From positions 494,205-558,204 of the forward strand of contig NZ_QJHB01000001.1 in NCBI RefSeq assembly GCF_003260275.1: a stretch of 64,000 bases of DNA, in the 5' to 3' direction. Origin of the DNA: Homoserinimonas sp. OAct 916. Lineage in GTDB: Bacteria; Actinomycetota; Actinomycetes; Actinomycetales; Microbacteriaceae. Shown here piece by piece: positions 8,177 through 18,258 of this stretch. The translations under genes and the position numbers were made by a program. How positions within the stretch are numbered: position 1 is the first letter of the stretch; each line of letters begins with the position of its first letter. The notes beneath the pieces are model-generated. The model ran no database searches and was not told the origin of the DNA. It was given only the letters and a program-made list of their open reading frames with translations.

Positions 8177-9169
8177 ATGAATCAAACGTTCCAGACGCCA
8201 GCACTGCCCACCACCATGCGCGCCATGGTGATCGATCACACAGGAGAGGCCGACGTCTTTCGAGAGGACGCAGAGTTCCCTGCCCCTCCGCGGGTGAGTG
8301 ACGAGTTCTTGATCCGCGTGCACGCTTCGGCGGTCAATCCCATCGATTCCAAGACCCGGGCGGGCGGCGGTGTCTCGGGGGCGATCCCCACGTTCCCCTG
8401 GATTCTCGGCAACGACTTCAGCGGCACTGTCGTCGCCTCCCCTTACGAGCACCACCCGATCAAGCCCGGCGACGAGGTCTATGGTATGGCTCGGGTTCCG
8501 CGCGGCTACGGGACCTACGCAGAATATGCGAGCATCCAGATGATGAGCGTTTCCCGCAAGCCGACAAGCCTCGACCACACGCAGGCGGCCGGAGTGCCGT
8601 TGGCCGCTCTCACCGCCTGGGGCGCCGTGATGGATGTCGGTGGCGCACGCGCCGGGCAGCGCATTCTCATTCATGCAGGCGCCGGCGGTGTCGGACACTT
8701 CGCGGTGCAGTTCGCGGCCCACGCGGGAGCGCACGTCATCACGACGGGCTCTACCCGCAACCAGGAGTTTCTGGCCGGTCTCGGCGCACACGAGGTGATC
8801 GACTACACCACCGAGCGTTTCGAAGAGGTCATCGAACCGGTCGACACGGTGATCGACCTGATCGGAAATGTGGCAGATGACACCGGCACCCGCTCGCTGA
8901 AAGCGATGAAGCCTGGTGGCCTTTTGGTGAACGTGCCAAGTTTCAGTTGGCCGAACTTCCTGGCCGACGCGGCCGCGGCCGGCATGCGCGCCACCAGCTA
9001 CAAGGTGGCCCCAGACGCGCGGGTACTCGATGCGATCACCGCGCTCATCGACCAGGGCACGATTCGGGTGCACATCGACCGGGTCCTCCCTCTGGCTGAG
9101 GTCGCTGAGGCACACCGGCTGCTCGAACACGGTCACACTCGCGGCAAGATCGTTCTCGCGGTCAGCTGA
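8177..9169 (+). CDS. NADP-dependent MDR oxidoreductase (quinone reductase/zinc-independent alcohol dehydrogenase type)
   Basis: 330 residues. The GroES-like domain contains ILGNDFSGTVV and KPGDEVYGM; the nucleotide-binding domain has the glycine motif HAGAGGVGHFAVQFA. The catalytic zinc ligands of classical alcohol dehydrogenases are absent, as in quinone oxidoreductases. GGCGGAGG precedes the ATG. It stands alone after the drug-efflux operon; a role in quinone or aldehyde detoxification is inferred from family only. Confidence 0.9.
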   Translation: MNQTFQTPALPTTMRAMVIDHTGEADVFREDAEFPAPPRVSDEFLIRVHASAVNPIDSKTRAGGGVSGAIPTFPWILGNDFSGTVVASPYEHHPIKPGDEVYGMARVPRGYGTYAEYASIQMMSVSRKPTSLDHTQAAGVPLAALTAWGAVMDVGGARAGQRILIHAGAGGVGHFAVQFAAHAGAHVITTGSTRNQEFLAGLGAHEVIDYTTERFEEVIEPVDTVIDLIGNVADDTGTRSLKAMKPGGLLVNVPSFSWPNFLADAAAAGMRATSYKVAPDARVLDAITALIDQGTIRVHIDRVLPLAEVAEAHRLLEHGHTRGKIVLAVS

Positions 9170-9322
9170 CGCAGCCCCTCACGTCGTCGTCGGACGATAC
9201 GTGATGGGTCGAACGATGCAGACGCGCGCACATCGCTCGGTCTTGTCTCCATCGCTCGGCCACCTGCGCGTCGCTCGGCGCCGCAGCCTCGTTCGGGCGC
9301 GGCAGCCTCATTCGGGCACGAA

Positions 9323-9350
9323 GAAGGGCCCCGCCGAAGCGAGGCCCTTC
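9323..9350. terminator. Terminator hairpin downstream of rplA
   Basis: GAAGGGCC at 9323-9330 pairs perfectly with GGCCCTTC at 9343-9350, loop of 12. It lies 40 bases past the rplA stop on the minus strand and also after the convergent MDR gene, so it may serve both. No long T-run is present. Confidence 0.6.
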
Positions 9351-9389
9351 CGGTGATACTGACGCGTGATGATCACGCACTGACCACGG

Positions 9390-10082
9390 TTACGCGAGCA
9401 CCTGCACGTCGAGCGGGATGCCGGGGCCGAACGTGGTCGACACTGCGCCCTTCAGAACGTAGCGGCCCTTCGAGGAGCTCGGCTTGAGCCGCACGATCTC
9501 GTCCAGCGCCGCGGTGATGTTCTCCGACAGCTGGTCGGCGGTGAACGACGCCTTGCCCACGACGAAGTGCACGTTGGAGTGCTTGTCAACGCGGAACTCG
9601 ATCTTTCCGCCCTTGATGTCAGACACGGCCTTGGCCACGTCGGTGGTGACGGTTCCGGTCTTCGGGTTGGGCATCAGGCCACGTGGGCCAAGCACCTTAC
9701 CGAGACGACCGACCTTGCCCATGAGCTCGGGAGACGAGACCGCTGAGTCGAACGCGACCCAGCCGCCGGCAACCTTCTCGATCAACTCGTCGCCTCCCAC
9801 CTCGTCGGCGCCGGCTTCGATGGCCGCCTCAGCGGCCGCACCGGTTGCGAACACGATGACGCGAGCGGTCTTACCGGTACCGTGGGGCAGAATGACGGTG
9901 CCGCGCACCATCTGGTCTGCCTTACGCGGGTCGACACCCAGCTTGAGGGCGACATCGACACTGGAGTCGTAATTCGCCGAACCGGTCTCACGCGCGAGCG
10001 TGACGGCCTCGGTCGGGTTGTAGAACTTGCCTTCTTCGATCTTGGCCGCTGCGGCGCGGTACGCCTTGGATTTCTTTGCCAT
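9390..10082 (-). CDS. rplA: 50S ribosomal protein L1
   Basis: Component of the ribosomal L1 stalk and, in many bacteria, translational repressor of its own operon. 230 residues, standard length. N-terminus [18 protein letters not shown] and the signature [20 protein letters not shown] are clear, with [14 protein letters not shown] later. I chose the start at 10082, preceded by AGGAG; the frame is open upstream but that part is leader. It ends the secE-nusG-rplK-rplA block, 75 bases after rplK. Confidence 0.98.
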   Translation of the reverse strand: MAKKSKAYRAAAAKIEEGKFYNPTEAVTLARETGSANYDSSVDVALKLGVDPRKADQMVRGTVILPHGTGKTARVIVFATGAAAEAAIEAGADEVGGDELIEKVAGGWVAFDSAVSSPELMGKVGRLGKVLGPRGLMPNPKTGTVTTDVAKAVSDIKGGKIEFRVDKHSNVHFVVGKASFTADQLSENITAALDEIVRLKPSSSKGRYVLKGAVSTTFGPGIPLDVQVLA

Positions 10083-10157
10083 GTGAATCTCCTGATTCGA
10101 GAATGTGGTTTCGAGCCTGGCCGGCTCTCCCACGAAAGTTGAAAAGGGGGGAACGCG

Positions 10158-10589
10158 TTACGCGTCGACCGTGACGCCCATGGAGCGGGCGGTACCGGCG
10201 ATGATCTTGGCGGCAGCCTCGACATCGTTGGCGTTGAGGTCGGCCATCTTGATCTCAGCGATCTCGCGTACCTGCTCGCGCGTGAGCTTGGCCACCTTGA
10301 CGGTGTGCGGCGTGCCGCTGCCCTTGGCGACTCCGGCGGCCTTCTTGATCAGCTCGGATGCCGGCGGGGTCTTCAGGATGAACGTGAACGAGCGGTCCTC
10401 GTACACAGTGATCTCGACGGGAACGACGTTGCCACGCTGCGCCTCGGTGGCCGCGTTGTACGCCTTGCAGAACTCCATGATGTTCACGCCGTGCTGACCG
10501 AGTGCCGGGCCGATGGGCGGGGCCGGGTTTGCTGCGCCGGCGTTGATCTGAAGTTTGATCAGACCGGTTACCTTCTTCTTCGGTGCCAT
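10158..10589 (-). CDS. rplK: 50S ribosomal protein L11
   Basis: Forms the GTPase-associated centre with 23S rRNA, and in general is needed for stringent-response sensing by Rel. 143 residues. The N-terminus [18 protein letters not shown], the [20 protein letters not shown] segment and the C-terminal RNA-binding domain ending TARSMGVTV are all typical. Start chosen at 10589, with an AGAGAG purine stretch upstream. The 112-base leader between nusG and rplK is where an L1-binding RNA site would be expected, but I could not identify one with confidence. Confidence 0.98.
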   Translation of the reverse strand: MAPKKKVTGLIKLQINAGAANPAPPIGPALGQHGVNIMEFCKAYNAATEAQRGNVVPVEITVYEDRSFTFILKTPPASELIKKAAGVAKGSGTPHTVKVAKLTREQVREIAEIKMADLNANDVEAAAKIIAGTARSMGVTVDA

Positions 10590-10701
10590 GTTCTTCTCTC
10601 TTTCTTGATTCGAGCCGATCGGGTTTCCCCGGCCTGGCTCTCCCGCGCAGCCGGCATTTCCGGGTCGCGGTGGTTTCAGGGGCGAAAGCTTCGCTTTTTC
10701 C

Positions 10702-11640
10702 CTAAAGCTTGGTGACCTGGTCGAAGCTGAGCTCCACCGGGGTCTCACGTTCGAACAGGGAGACCAGCACTATGAGCTTGCCGCTCTCGGGTTTGATCTC
10801 ATTGATCGATCCGGGCAGACCCTCGAACGAACCTTCCTTGATCGTGATCGTCTCGCCGATCTCGAAGTCGATCTCGGCGGGAATGACGCGACTGGCAGCC
10901 TTGTCACCCTTGCCGCCGCCGACCTTCGCCGCCGGCACGCTCTGCACCTGCACCAGCGACTTGAGCATCGAGAACGCTTCCTCGAAACGCAACGGCGTGG
11001 GGTTGTGCGAGTTGCCGACGAAGCCGGTCACACCGGGGGTGTGCCGAACGACAGACCAGCTGTCTTCGTTCAGTTCCATCCGCACGAGCACGTAGCCCGG
11101 AATGCGCACGCGAGTGACCATCTTGCGCTGGCCGTTCTTGATCTCGACCACGTCTTCCATCGGAACCTCGACCTGGAAGATGTAGTCTTCCGCCTCAAGG
11201 CTGGTCTTGCGGTTCTCGATGTTCGCCTTGACCCGGCGTTCGAAGCCGGCGTAGGAGTGGATCACATACCAGTGTCCGGGCAGGCTGCGCAGTTCGGCAC
11301 GGAACTCCTCGTACGGGTCAGCCTCTACCTCTTCTTCGGTGGTCTCCGCCGCAGCGGCGACCTCCGCGTCGATCGCGGGATCCTCGTTCATGCCGAGTTC
11401 CTCGTCGACGACCGGCTCGGCCTCAACCGTCGGGTCCATGGCGTCAAGGGCGGCTTCGAGACCAGCTTCAACTTCTTGGTCTGTGCGCACTTCATTCACG
11501 TTGTGCATCGCTTTCTCTTCTGCGGCCTGGTCACTTGCAATATCGTGCGCCTGGCTATCGCCGTCCTGAGCCTCTTCCACTTCGGAAGTCTGCTCGGCGG
11601 CGGTTGCCCAATCGGCATCGTCACGGTGTGGATCAGACAC
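10702..11640 (-). CDS. nusG: Transcription termination/antitermination factor NusG with long acidic N-terminal extension
   Basis: Binds RNA polymerase and affects pausing, termination and transcription-translation coupling. 312 residues. The first ~120 residues are highly acidic and low-complexity (for example [20 protein letters not shown]), an extension seen in actinobacteria. The NGN domain starts at [18 protein letters not shown], and the KOW domain lies at the C-terminus ([18 protein letters not shown]). It follows secE by 31 bases in the usual order. Confidence 0.97.
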   Translation of the reverse strand: MSDPHRDDADWATAAEQTSEVEEAQDGDSQAHDIASDQAAEEKAMHNVNEVRTDQEVEAGLEAALDAMDPTVEAEPVVDEELGMNEDPAIDAEVAAAAETTEEEVEADPYEEFRAELRSLPGHWYVIHSYAGFERRVKANIENRKTSLEAEDYIFQVEVPMEDVVEIKNGQRKMVTRVRIPGYVLVRMELNEDSWSVVRHTPGVTGFVGNSHNPTPLRFEEAFSMLKSLVQVQSVPAAKVGGGKGDKAASRVIPAEIDFEIGETITIKEGSFEGLPGSINEIKPESGKLIVLVSLFERETPVELSFDQVTKL

Positions 11641-11671
11641 TAAAACTCTTTCCGTTTGTTGATCGACTCGG

Positions 11672-11941
11672 TCATCGGGCGCCGAACAGGTTCACTACGA
11701 ACCAGGAGAACGCCAGGTCGAGGGTCCAGACGATTCCGATCATGATGATCACGAAGACCAGCACGACGCCGGTGTAGTTGATCAGCTCCTTGCGGGTGGG
11801 GGTGACCACCTTGCGCAGCTCACCCATCACCTCACGGAAGAAGCGCGCCATGGCACTGAACATCCCGTGCTTTTCTACACGTTTGCCCTGCGCACCCGCG
11901 GCGACCTCGTTACCGGGTTCGTCGACTTCATTCCGGGCCAC
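11672..11941 (-). CDS. secE: Preprotein translocase subunit SecE
   Basis: Small membrane subunit of the SecYEG channel. The single transmembrane segment ([19 protein letters not shown]) follows the conserved [12 protein letters not shown] amphipathic region. I chose the GTG at 11941 ([13 protein letters not shown]), which has AAAGG nine bases upstream and resembles SecE starts in related genera; the frame is open 14 codons further. 89 residues. It lies between tRNA-Trp and nusG, the canonical actinobacterial arrangement. Confidence 0.93.
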   Translation of the reverse strand: MARNEVDEPGNEVAAGAQGKRVEKHGMFSAMARFFREVMGELRKVVTPTRKELINYTGVVLVFVIIMIGIVWTLDLAFSWFVVNLFGAR

Positions 11942-12040
11942 CTGCACGCACCTTTCCCGCACTGGCCTTTCCAGTGCTGGCAATCGACTGATTCGTCGAT
12001 CTCACTCATCCCTTGTGCGTGTCGACGCACTCAGGCCTTG

Positions 12041-12113
12041 CAGGGCGGACAGGACTCGAACCTGCAACCTGCGGTTTTGGAGACCGCTGCTCTACCAATT
12101 GAGCCACCGCCCT
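12041..12113 (-). tRNA. tRNA-Trp (CCA)
   Basis: 73-nt cloverleaf read on the minus strand. Acceptor AGGGCGG pairs with CCGCCCT, discriminator G; D-arm GGCTCAATTGGTAGAGCA; anticodon loop CTCCAAA with anticodon CCA; T-arm contains GGTTCGAGTCC. CCA is not encoded. It lies directly upstream of secE, as is common in this group. Confidence 0.97.
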
Positions 12114-12320
12114 CAGCGGTTTGTGGCTGAAATCTTCGGCCAGCTCCGCCGAACCAATCCCCCGCATCGCTGTTCACACAGTAACTGCCAGAAATGGGCG
12201 CAAAAAAGCATGGCAGATTTCAACTACCTCGACAAGTGTAGGCGAGGAGGATGGTCCTGTAAAGTCGGCCCGGCCAAATGCCCGGGTGGCTGGATCTGGC
12301 CAGCTCCGTTTGTTCACTCT

Positions 12321-13556
12321 ATGCTCATAAGCGTGGCACACAATAGAATTTCCCAGAGAATCTCATCCATTGCCGAGTCAGCGACGCTCAAGGTGGACGG
12401 TAAGGCCAAGGCACTTCAGGCCCAGGGCCGCCCGGTGATCAGTTACGCAGCCGGCGAACCGAATTTCCCCACCCCCGGGCACATCGTCGAGGCGGCCGCC
12501 GAGGCCGTCTGGGATCCGAAGAACCACCGCTACACGCCGGTGACCGGCCTGCCCGAGCTGAGGGAGGCCGTGGCCGCGAAAACCCTCAGGGACAGCGGGC
12601 TCGAGGTCGCCCCATCCCAGGTGATGATCACCAACGGGGGCAAACAGGCCATCTTCCAGTCGTTTGCAACGCTGCTCGATCCGGGCGACGAAGTGATTGT
12701 GCCGACGCCGTACTGGACCACTTATCCCGAGGCGATCCGCCTGGCTGGCGGAACTCCGGTCGACGTGTTCGCCGGCGCCGACCAGAACTATCTGGTCACC
12801 CTCGAGCAGTTGGAGGCCGCACGTACCGAGCGCACCAAGGCGTTGCTCTTCGTCTCACCGTCCAACCCGACCGGTTCGGTCTACACCCCCGAGCAGACGG
12901 CGGCGATCGGCGAGTGGGCGCACGAACACGGCCTGTGGGTGATCGCAGACGAGATCTACCAGAACCTCACCTACGCCCCGTTGGGCGGTCCCGCCGACGC
13001 GGCGCCGGTGCGGGCCATCTCGATCGCCGAGGCGTATCCGCCGCTCGCCGACAAACTCATTCTCGCCAACGGGGTGGCGAAGACCTATGCCATGACCGGG
13101 TGGCGCCTGGGCTGGATGGTCGGACCCGCCGATGCCATCAAGGCGGCCTCCAATCTGCAGTCACACATGACCGGGAACGTGAACAACATTGCGCAGCGTG
13201 CGGCGATCGCGGCGCTCAACGGCCCGCAGGACGTGGTCGAAACGATGCGCCAGGCGTTCGACCGGCGGCGGCGCACCATGGTCTCCGAGTTGTCGAAGAT
13301 TTCGGGGATGCGGGTGCCCTCACCCGAGGGTGCGTTCTACGTGTACACCGATGTGAGCGGCCTTCTGAACCGGGAGTGGGCTGGTGTCACCCCGACGACG
13401 TCGCTGGAGCTGGCCGATCTACTGCTGGAAAAGGTCGAAGTTGCCGCTGTGCCGGGTGAGGCGTTTGGTCCCAGCGGCTACCTGCGCTTTTCCTACGCGC
13501 TCGGAGACGACCAACTTCTGGAAGGCGTGCAGCGCCTGCAGCAGTTCTTCGCCTGA
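12321..13556 (+). CDS. Pyridoxal-phosphate aminotransferase, class I (aspartate-type)
   Basis: About 411 residues. Substrate-arm motif [10 protein letters not shown], the NPTGSVY motif, the [10 protein letters not shown] segment with the PLP-contacting Asp and Tyr, and the Schiff-base lysine in [16 protein letters not shown] are all present, as is a C-terminal arginine-containing LRFSYAL segment. The start is ambiguous between ATG 12321 and GTG 12333; no good ribosome site precedes either, and TATGCT at 12320-12325 could be a -10 box giving a leaderless GTG start. It is divergent from tRNA-Trp and secE, a conserved neighbourhood. Aspartate/2-oxoglutarate is the likeliest substrate pair. Confidence 0.93.
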   Translation: MLISVAHNRISQRISSIAESATLKVDGKAKALQAQGRPVISYAAGEPNFPTPGHIVEAAAEAVWDPKNHRYTPVTGLPELREAVAAKTLRDSGLEVAPSQVMITNGGKQAIFQSFATLLDPGDEVIVPTPYWTTYPEAIRLAGGTPVDVFAGADQNYLVTLEQLEAARTERTKALLFVSPSNPTGSVYTPEQTAAIGEWAHEHGLWVIADEIYQNLTYAPLGGPADAAPVRAISIAEAYPPLADKLILANGVAKTYAMTGWRLGWMVGPADAIKAASNLQSHMTGNVNNIAQRAAIAALNGPQDVVETMRQAFDRRRRTMVSELSKISGMRVPSPEGAFYVYTDVSGLLNREWAGVTPTTSLELADLLLEKVEVAAVPGEAFGPSGYLRFSYALGDDQLLEGVQRLQQFFA

Positions 13557-13557
13557 T

Positions 13558-15210
13558 TCACGCGGTGGGGCCTGAAGCACGAATCAGGTCGGCGGCCTTC
13601 TCCCCGATGACCACGGCGGGCGCGTGGGTGTGGCCGCGGATGATCGTCGGCATGATGGAGGCGTCGGCGACGCGAAGCCGCTGAACGCCGCGTACCCTCA
13701 ACTGCGGATCAACGACGGCGTCGGCATCCGAGCCCATCCGGCAGGTGCCGACCGGGTGGTACATGGTGTGCGCGTAGTCGTCGATCGCCGCTGAGTAGCG
13801 TTCATCGGGGCTCATCGACGCACCACCGTCGGGGGCGATGTAGTCACCGACGATGCCGCGAAAGGCGTCAGTGTGCAGGATTCTGTCGGCGAGCGCCAGC
13901 CCTGCCATCATCGCCCGGCGATCGGCGCCGTCTGGGTCGCTGAGGTAACGCGGGTCGATCAGTGGATGCCTCAGCGGGTCGTTCGACGCGAGCGTGATTC
14001 TTCCGCTGCTGGAGGGCTGTTCGAGCAACACCCCCAGGGTGATGCCGTGTCGCGGCGGCGGAACCAGCCCTTCACCGACGAAGGCGACCGGCGCGAACAA
14101 CAGTTCGAGGTCGGGCAGCGGCAGATCGTGACGGCTGCGCACAAAACCGTAGGCCTCGCCCACGTTCGAGGTGAGCATTCCGCGCTTCCGCACAAGGTAG
14201 TCGGCGAGCTGAGCAGGTCTCTCGGCGTCGAACAGGGTGTCGCCGGGCACTTCGACGATCAGCCCGGTGACCAGGTGGTCGCGCAGGTTCTCGCCCACCT
14301 CGGCACGGTCGGCGACCACCGGGATGCGGTGTGTGGCAAGTTGGTCGGCGGGGCCGACCCCCGAGAGCAGCAGAAGTTGCGGCGTGTTCACCGCACCTGC
14401 CGCAAGGATGACCTCGCGCGTGGCCCGCGCTGTGCCGAATTGCAGTGTGCGGGACCGGCCGCCCTGAACGTAGTCGACGCCGACCGCCACCGGCCCTGCT
14501 CCGCCATCACGCGCGCCCGGGATGTCGTCCGGGTTCTCGAACACCACCCGGGTCGCCTGGGCGCCGGTGATCACCGTCAGGTTGCGGCGTCGTTCGATGG
14601 GTTCGAGATAGGCGTCGGCCGTGCTGAATCGGCCGCCCCTGCTCTGGTTGACCATGGTCTGGGTGAAGCCGTCTGGCTGCGCAGTGTTGGGTGCGACCGT
14701 TGGCAACCCCACCTCGGCAAGCGCCTGCTGAAAGCGTTGGGTGTGTGACCGGGGGCTGCGCTGGTGCTCAATCGTGAGCATGCCGTCCGTGCCCTGGTCG
14801 GGGTCAATGCTGTCTGCGATCTTCTCGACCCGCCGAAAGTATGGGAGAAGCTCCTGGTAACCCCAGTCGGGGCTCGCCAGCTGGGCCCACCGGTCGTAGT
14901 CGGCGGCGTACCCGCGAACCCACATCATGGCGTTCATCGACGAAGACCCACCGAGCATCTTGCCGCGGGGCCAGTAAATGGTGCGGTCATTCAGCCCCGG
15001 CTGCGGCACTGTGTCATAGGACCAATCCACCGTGGATCGGAAGAGCTTCGAGAACGCCGCGGGAATGTGCACCTCCAAGCGGGAATCGCTCTCACCCGCC
15101 TCGAGCAGGATGACCGACACCGAAGGGTCGGCGCTCAGTCTGTTCGCGAGGACGGCACCGCTTGAGCCGCCCCCCACGATGATGTAATCCGCGCGCATCC
15201 GCTCAACCAT
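13558..15210 (-). CDS. GMC family FAD-dependent oxidoreductase (choline dehydrogenase-like)
   Basis: About 550 residues, typical for GMC alcohol oxidoreductases. The FAD-binding motif DYIIVGGGSSGAVLANRLS is at the N-terminus; GMC signature 1 is in YWPRGKMLGGSSSMN, and signature 2 in GAVNTPQLLLLSGVGP. The C-terminal YHPVGTCRMG motif contains the catalytic His. I chose ATG 15210; ATG 15198 is the alternative. It is convergent with the aminotransferase (stop codons nearly touching) and follows the Met importer. Choline, another alcohol or a terpenoid alcohol are possible substrates; no betaine-aldehyde dehydrogenase is nearby. Confidence 0.9.
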   Translation of the reverse strand: MVERMRADYIIVGGGSSGAVLANRLSADPSVSVILLEAGESDSRLEVHIPAAFSKLFRSTVDWSYDTVPQPGLNDRTIYWPRGKMLGGSSSMNAMMWVRGYAADYDRWAQLASPDWGYQELLPYFRRVEKIADSIDPDQGTDGMLTIEHQRSPRSHTQRFQQALAEVGLPTVAPNTAQPDGFTQTMVNQSRGGRFSTADAYLEPIERRRNLTVITGAQATRVVFENPDDIPGARDGGAGPVAVGVDYVQGGRSRTLQFGTARATREVILAAGAVNTPQLLLLSGVGPADQLATHRIPVVADRAEVGENLRDHLVTGLIVEVPGDTLFDAERPAQLADYLVRKRGMLTSNVGEAYGFVRSRHDLPLPDLELLFAPVAFVGEGLVPPPRHGITLGVLLEQPSSSGRITLASNDPLRHPLIDPRYLSDPDGADRRAMMAGLALADRILHTDAFRGIVGDYIAPDGGASMSPDERYSAAIDDYAHTMYHPVGTCRMGSDADAVVDPQLRVRGVQRLRVADASIMPTIIRGHTHAPAVVIGEKAADLIRASGPTA

Positions 15211-15319
15211 TCCAGTCCGCCGACTTCCGGCCACCGTGGCCTCTTCTCCCGACCCCGCGCAGCTCCAATGAACTGGGATGGGGCCGTCCTGAGGCCAATG
15301 TACACGCCGCGTGGGGCGC

Positions 15320-15350
15320 GGTCGGGGCGCGCAGACCGCGCGCGCCGACC
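15320..15350. terminator. GC-rich hairpin between metQ and the GMC gene
   Basis: GGTCGG at 15320-15325 with a following GGCGCGC pairs with GCGCGC and CCGACC ending at 15350. It lies 15 bases after the metQ stop on the minus strand and is the likely end of the metNIQ transcript. Confidence 0.5.
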
Positions 15351-15364
15351 GCCTGACCCTGTGG

Positions 15365-16198
15365 CTACTTCGCGGCCGGAACGACCAGTCCACCCCAGGT
15401 GTCGATCATGAATTGCTGCGCCTGATCGGATTGCAGCAGCTCTTTGAGTTTCAACACGCGCGCGTCGTCGGCAAGCTCCGGGCGCACAGCGAGAACATTG
15501 AAGTAGTTACTGTCTTCCCCTTCGACCAGGATCGCCTGGTCGGCGGTCAGCCCGGCCGGGAGCGCGAAGGCGATCGTCACGAACGCCGTGTCCACGTCGG
15601 GAACGGCCTGGGGCAGGGTGGCGTTCTCCACCTCGATGAAGCTGAAGTTGCGCGGGTTGTCGGTCACGTCCGCCAGCGTGGTCGGCTCGGCGGTGATGCC
15701 GATCAGCCCGGCATCGGCAAGGATCTTCAGCGCCCGCCCCTCGTTGGTCGGATCGTTCGGGATGGCGATCTTGGCACCATCCTGCAACTCGTCGAGGCTG
15801 GAGACACGCTCGCTGTAGAACGCCGCTGTGGGCAGGTAGATGGCGCCGAGGCTGACGAGGTCGCCGCCGGCCTGCTCGTTGTAGTTCGCCAGGAAGTTCT
15901 CGTTCTGGAACAGGTTCGCATCGACAGAGCCGTCAGAAAGTGCCGTGTTCGGGGTGTTGTAGTCGGTGAACTCGGTGAAGACCACCTCGAGGCCGGCATC
16001 GGAGGCCAGATTGTCCTGCACGAAATTCAGGATGTCGCCGGCCGGGGTGGCGAGGGCCCCGACCTTGAGGGTGCCGAGTGCGCCATCCTGGCTGGATTCC
16101 ACCGTCGCAGTGGCTGGCGTACACGCGGTGAGCCCCAGGAGGGCGACGACGGCGATCGCGGTGCCGGCAAGGCGGCGATTGTGAGTGGTGAGATTCAT
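15365..16198 (-). CDS. metQ: Methionine-type ABC transporter substrate-binding lipoprotein (NlpA/MetQ)
   Basis: Surface-anchored binding protein, 277 residues. The signal peptide AGTAIAVVALLGLTAC ends in the lipobox LTAC with Cys26. The NlpA domain follows with the motifs LKVGALATPAGDIL, VFTEFTDYNTPN and DANLFQNENFL, and IPNDPTNEGRALKIL, which are strong MetQ hallmarks. It is the last gene of metNIQ, separated from metI by 167 bases holding short tandem repeats. D- or L-methionine is the expected ligand, from family. Confidence 0.93.
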   Translation of the reverse strand: MNLTTHNRRLAGTAIAVVALLGLTACTPATATVESSQDGALGTLKVGALATPAGDILNFVQDNLASDAGLEVVFTEFTDYNTPNTALSDGSVDANLFQNENFLANYNEQAGGDLVSLGAIYLPTAAFYSERVSSLDELQDGAKIAIPNDPTNEGRALKILADAGLIGITAEPTTLADVTDNPRNFSFIEVENATLPQAVPDVDTAFVTIAFALPAGLTADQAILVEGEDSNYFNVLAVRPELADDARVLKLKELLQSDQAQQFMIDTWGGLVVPAAK

Positions 16199-16229
16199 GA
16201 GAGGGCTCTTTTCTTTGGATGTGTGGTGG

Positions 16230-16296
16230 ACGGTGATTATTGAACGTTGATAACGGTGATAACGGTGATATCGGTGAATGTTGAACGGTGATTATG
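16230..16296. repeat. Short CGGTGA repeats in the metI-metQ gap
   Basis: CGGTGA occurs at 16231, 16254, 16263, 16272 and 16286; the middle three are spaced exactly 9 bp (unit close to TAACGGTGA). The segment is visibly richer in A and T than its surroundings. It may be a slippage tract in the metQ leader; a regulatory role is unproven. Confidence 0.7.
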
Positions 16297-16365
16297 ACGC
16301 GACGAATGCTGAAAGTGGGCGTGAGCGGGCTCGTCGACGCGCCGGTGGCTGCGGGGAGGGTGGGC

Positions 16366-17124
16366 TCAGAGGGCGGGTTGTACGCGCATGCTGGCCGCGG
16401 TTCGCGCCGACCGGGCGACCCGGCCCTGGTGGGAGAAACGGCGGGCCAGCCAGTTGGCGAAGCCCTGCAACGCCATCACCAGTAGAAAGATGATGATGAT
16501 GACGGCCACCATGTGGATGGTGCTGTAGCGCTGGTAGCCGAACCTGACCGCCACGTCTCCGAGGCCCCCGCCGGCCACGACCCCGACCATCGCCGAAAAG
16601 TTGATGATGGAGGTGACCGTGGTCGACATGCCGAGGATCATCGGTGACAGCGCCTCCGGAACCAGCACCTTCGACACGATCTGCCAGCGAGTGGCGCCGA
16701 GCGACTCTGCCGCCTCGACCAGTCCGGAATCGACCTCTTTGATCGCGATCTCGACCATGCGGGCGAAGAACGGTATCGCCACCACCGTGAGTGGAACTAT
16801 AGAAGCCGTGGTGCCGATGAAGGTTCCGACGACGAGCCTGGTGAACGGGATGAGGGCGACCATCAGAATGATGAACGGCACCGAGCGGCCCAGATTGACG
16901 ACGAATTCCAGCAGCCGGTTGGCGACCACACCGAATCGGCGCGAGCCGAATGGGGCTGAGAACAGACCACCCGGTTCCGTGCCGACCAGCACGACTCCCA
17001 GAGGCAGGCCGACGAGCACGGTGATCACCAGCGCCACAGAAACCATGTACAGGGTCTGGCCGGTGCCGACCATGAGAACGTGAAACAGCCCGGGCCAGAA
17101 ATCCGACGACGATGGGTCGATCAT
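16366..17124 (-). CDS. metI: Methionine-type ABC transporter permease
   Basis: 252-residue membrane subunit. About five to six hydrophobic segments are present; the ATPase-contact (EAA) loop reads EAAESLGATRWQIVSKVLVPEALS, shown here as positions about 150-172, of which EAAESLGAT is the core. FAVM-type MetI features such as NLGRSVPFIILMVAL are clear. Its start overlaps the metN stop (ATGA), so the two are coupled. Confidence 0.93.
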   Translation of the reverse strand: MIDPSSSDFWPGLFHVLMVGTGQTLYMVSVALVITVLVGLPLGVVLVGTEPGGLFSAPFGSRRFGVVANRLLEFVVNLGRSVPFIILMVALIPFTRLVVGTFIGTTASIVPLTVVAIPFFARMVEIAIKEVDSGLVEAAESLGATRWQIVSKVLVPEALSPMILGMSTTVTSIINFSAMVGVVAGGGLGDVAVRFGYQRYSTIHMVAVIIIIFLLVMALQGFANWLARRFSHQGRVARSARTAASMRVQPAL

Positions 17125-18122
17125 GAGTGGCCCCCAACGATCTCGACGAGCATTCCCTGGCCGCGCAGGGCTCGGATCGCCTCGTCGTTCACGGCGGGTG
17201 TTCCGGGCAGTTGCAGCCGTGTGCGCCCGGCCTGGTTGCCGCCGATCGTCTGGATCGCAGCCCCCAGGATGCTGACATCCAGGCAGTAGGTGCGTGCCAG
17301 CTGGGCGATCACCGGTCGATCGGCCGTTCCACCGCTGAAGGTGACGTCGATCACGGTGTCACCCGGATGCGCGGGCACCTCTCCCAGCGGAAACAGGTCA
17401 TGCGCCAGCTGGGATCCGGGGGTGGAGATCAGGGAGACGACACTGCCCTGCTCCTGGATCCGGCCGCCGTTCAGCAGTGCGGCCGAGTCGCACACCCGCT
17501 TGACCACATCCATCTCGTGGGTGATCAGCAGTACGGTGAGGCCCAGTTCGATGTTGATGGTTTTGATCAGGTCGAGAATTGAACGGGTGGTCTCCGGATC
17601 GAGAGCCGACGTGGCCTCGTCGGAGAGCAGAACCTTGGGCCTGCCGACCAGGGCGCGGGCGATACCGACCCGCTGTTTCTGGCCGCCGGAGAGCTCCGCC
17701 GGAAAGGATGCGGCTTTGTGGGCAAGACCAACTAGGTCGAGGATCTCGAGCGAGCGACTGCGGCGCTCGGCGCGGCTTGCCCCACTGATCTCGAGCCCCA
17801 ATTCCACGTTGCCCTGCACCGTGCGGCCCTCGAGCAGGTTGAAGTGCTGGAAGACCATGCCGACCTTGCGGCGTGCGCGGCGCAACTCATCGGCCGGAAG
17901 CGCGGTCAATTCTTCGCCGTCGACGGTGACGGTGCCGGTGTCGGGCCGCTCGAGGAGGTTGATCGCCCGGATCAGGGTGCTTTTGCCTGCTCCGCTCTGG
18001 CCGATGACACCGAAGATCTCACCCGGGGCCACCTCGAGGCTGACATTGCTCAGCGCGTGGGTGGCGCCACCCGCCGACGGGAAGGTCTTGGAGATGTTAC
18101 GAACAGAGATCACGGTGGGCAC
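17121..18122 (-). CDS. metN: Methionine-type ABC transporter ATP-binding protein with NIL regulatory domain
   Basis: 333 residues. Walker A is GQSGAGKST, the signature LSGGQKQRVGIARAL, Walker B VLLSDEATSALDPETT, and the H-loop LLITHEMDVV. The last ~80 residues form a NIL-type ACT-like domain that in MetN binds methionine and causes trans-inhibition. It is the first gene of metN-metI-metQ. I looked for a SAM riboswitch in the 219 bases upstream and did not recognise one. Confidence 0.94.
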   Translation of the reverse strand: MPTVISVRNISKTFPSAGGATHALSNVSLEVAPGEIFGVIGQSGAGKSTLIRAINLLERPDTGTVTVDGEELTALPADELRRARRKVGMVFQHFNLLEGRTVQGNVELGLEISGASRAERRSRSLEILDLVGLAHKAASFPAELSGGQKQRVGIARALVGRPKVLLSDEATSALDPETTRSILDLIKTINIELGLTVLLITHEMDVVKRVCDSAALLNGGRIQEQGSVVSLISTPGSQLAHDLFPLGEVPAHPGDTVIDVTFSGGTADRPVIAQLARTYCLDVSILGAAIQTIGGNQAGRTRLQLPGTPAVNDEAIRALRGQGMLVEIVGGHS

Positions 18123-18258
18123 CCCGGGGCCGAAAGTGGATTCAGCCGGCTGTCCGGCTCCGGCAACGATTGCCGTCTGAGAAGAGTCTGGCGGCGAAGG
18201 CGCGAGGCGACCAAAGTGTGTGACGAAGTGTTTCGGCGTGCCCGCATTGGGTCCGCTC

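Noticed and set aside
7856..9136. 426-codon minus-strand frame across marR and the MDR gene
   Set aside because: No ribosome site or recognisable domain; both plus-strand genes in the same interval have clear families.
9180..9322. Further copy of the dispersed palindrome after the MDR gene
   Set aside because: Some CG-rich motifs look alike (GGTCGAACGATG), but the paired arms are absent.
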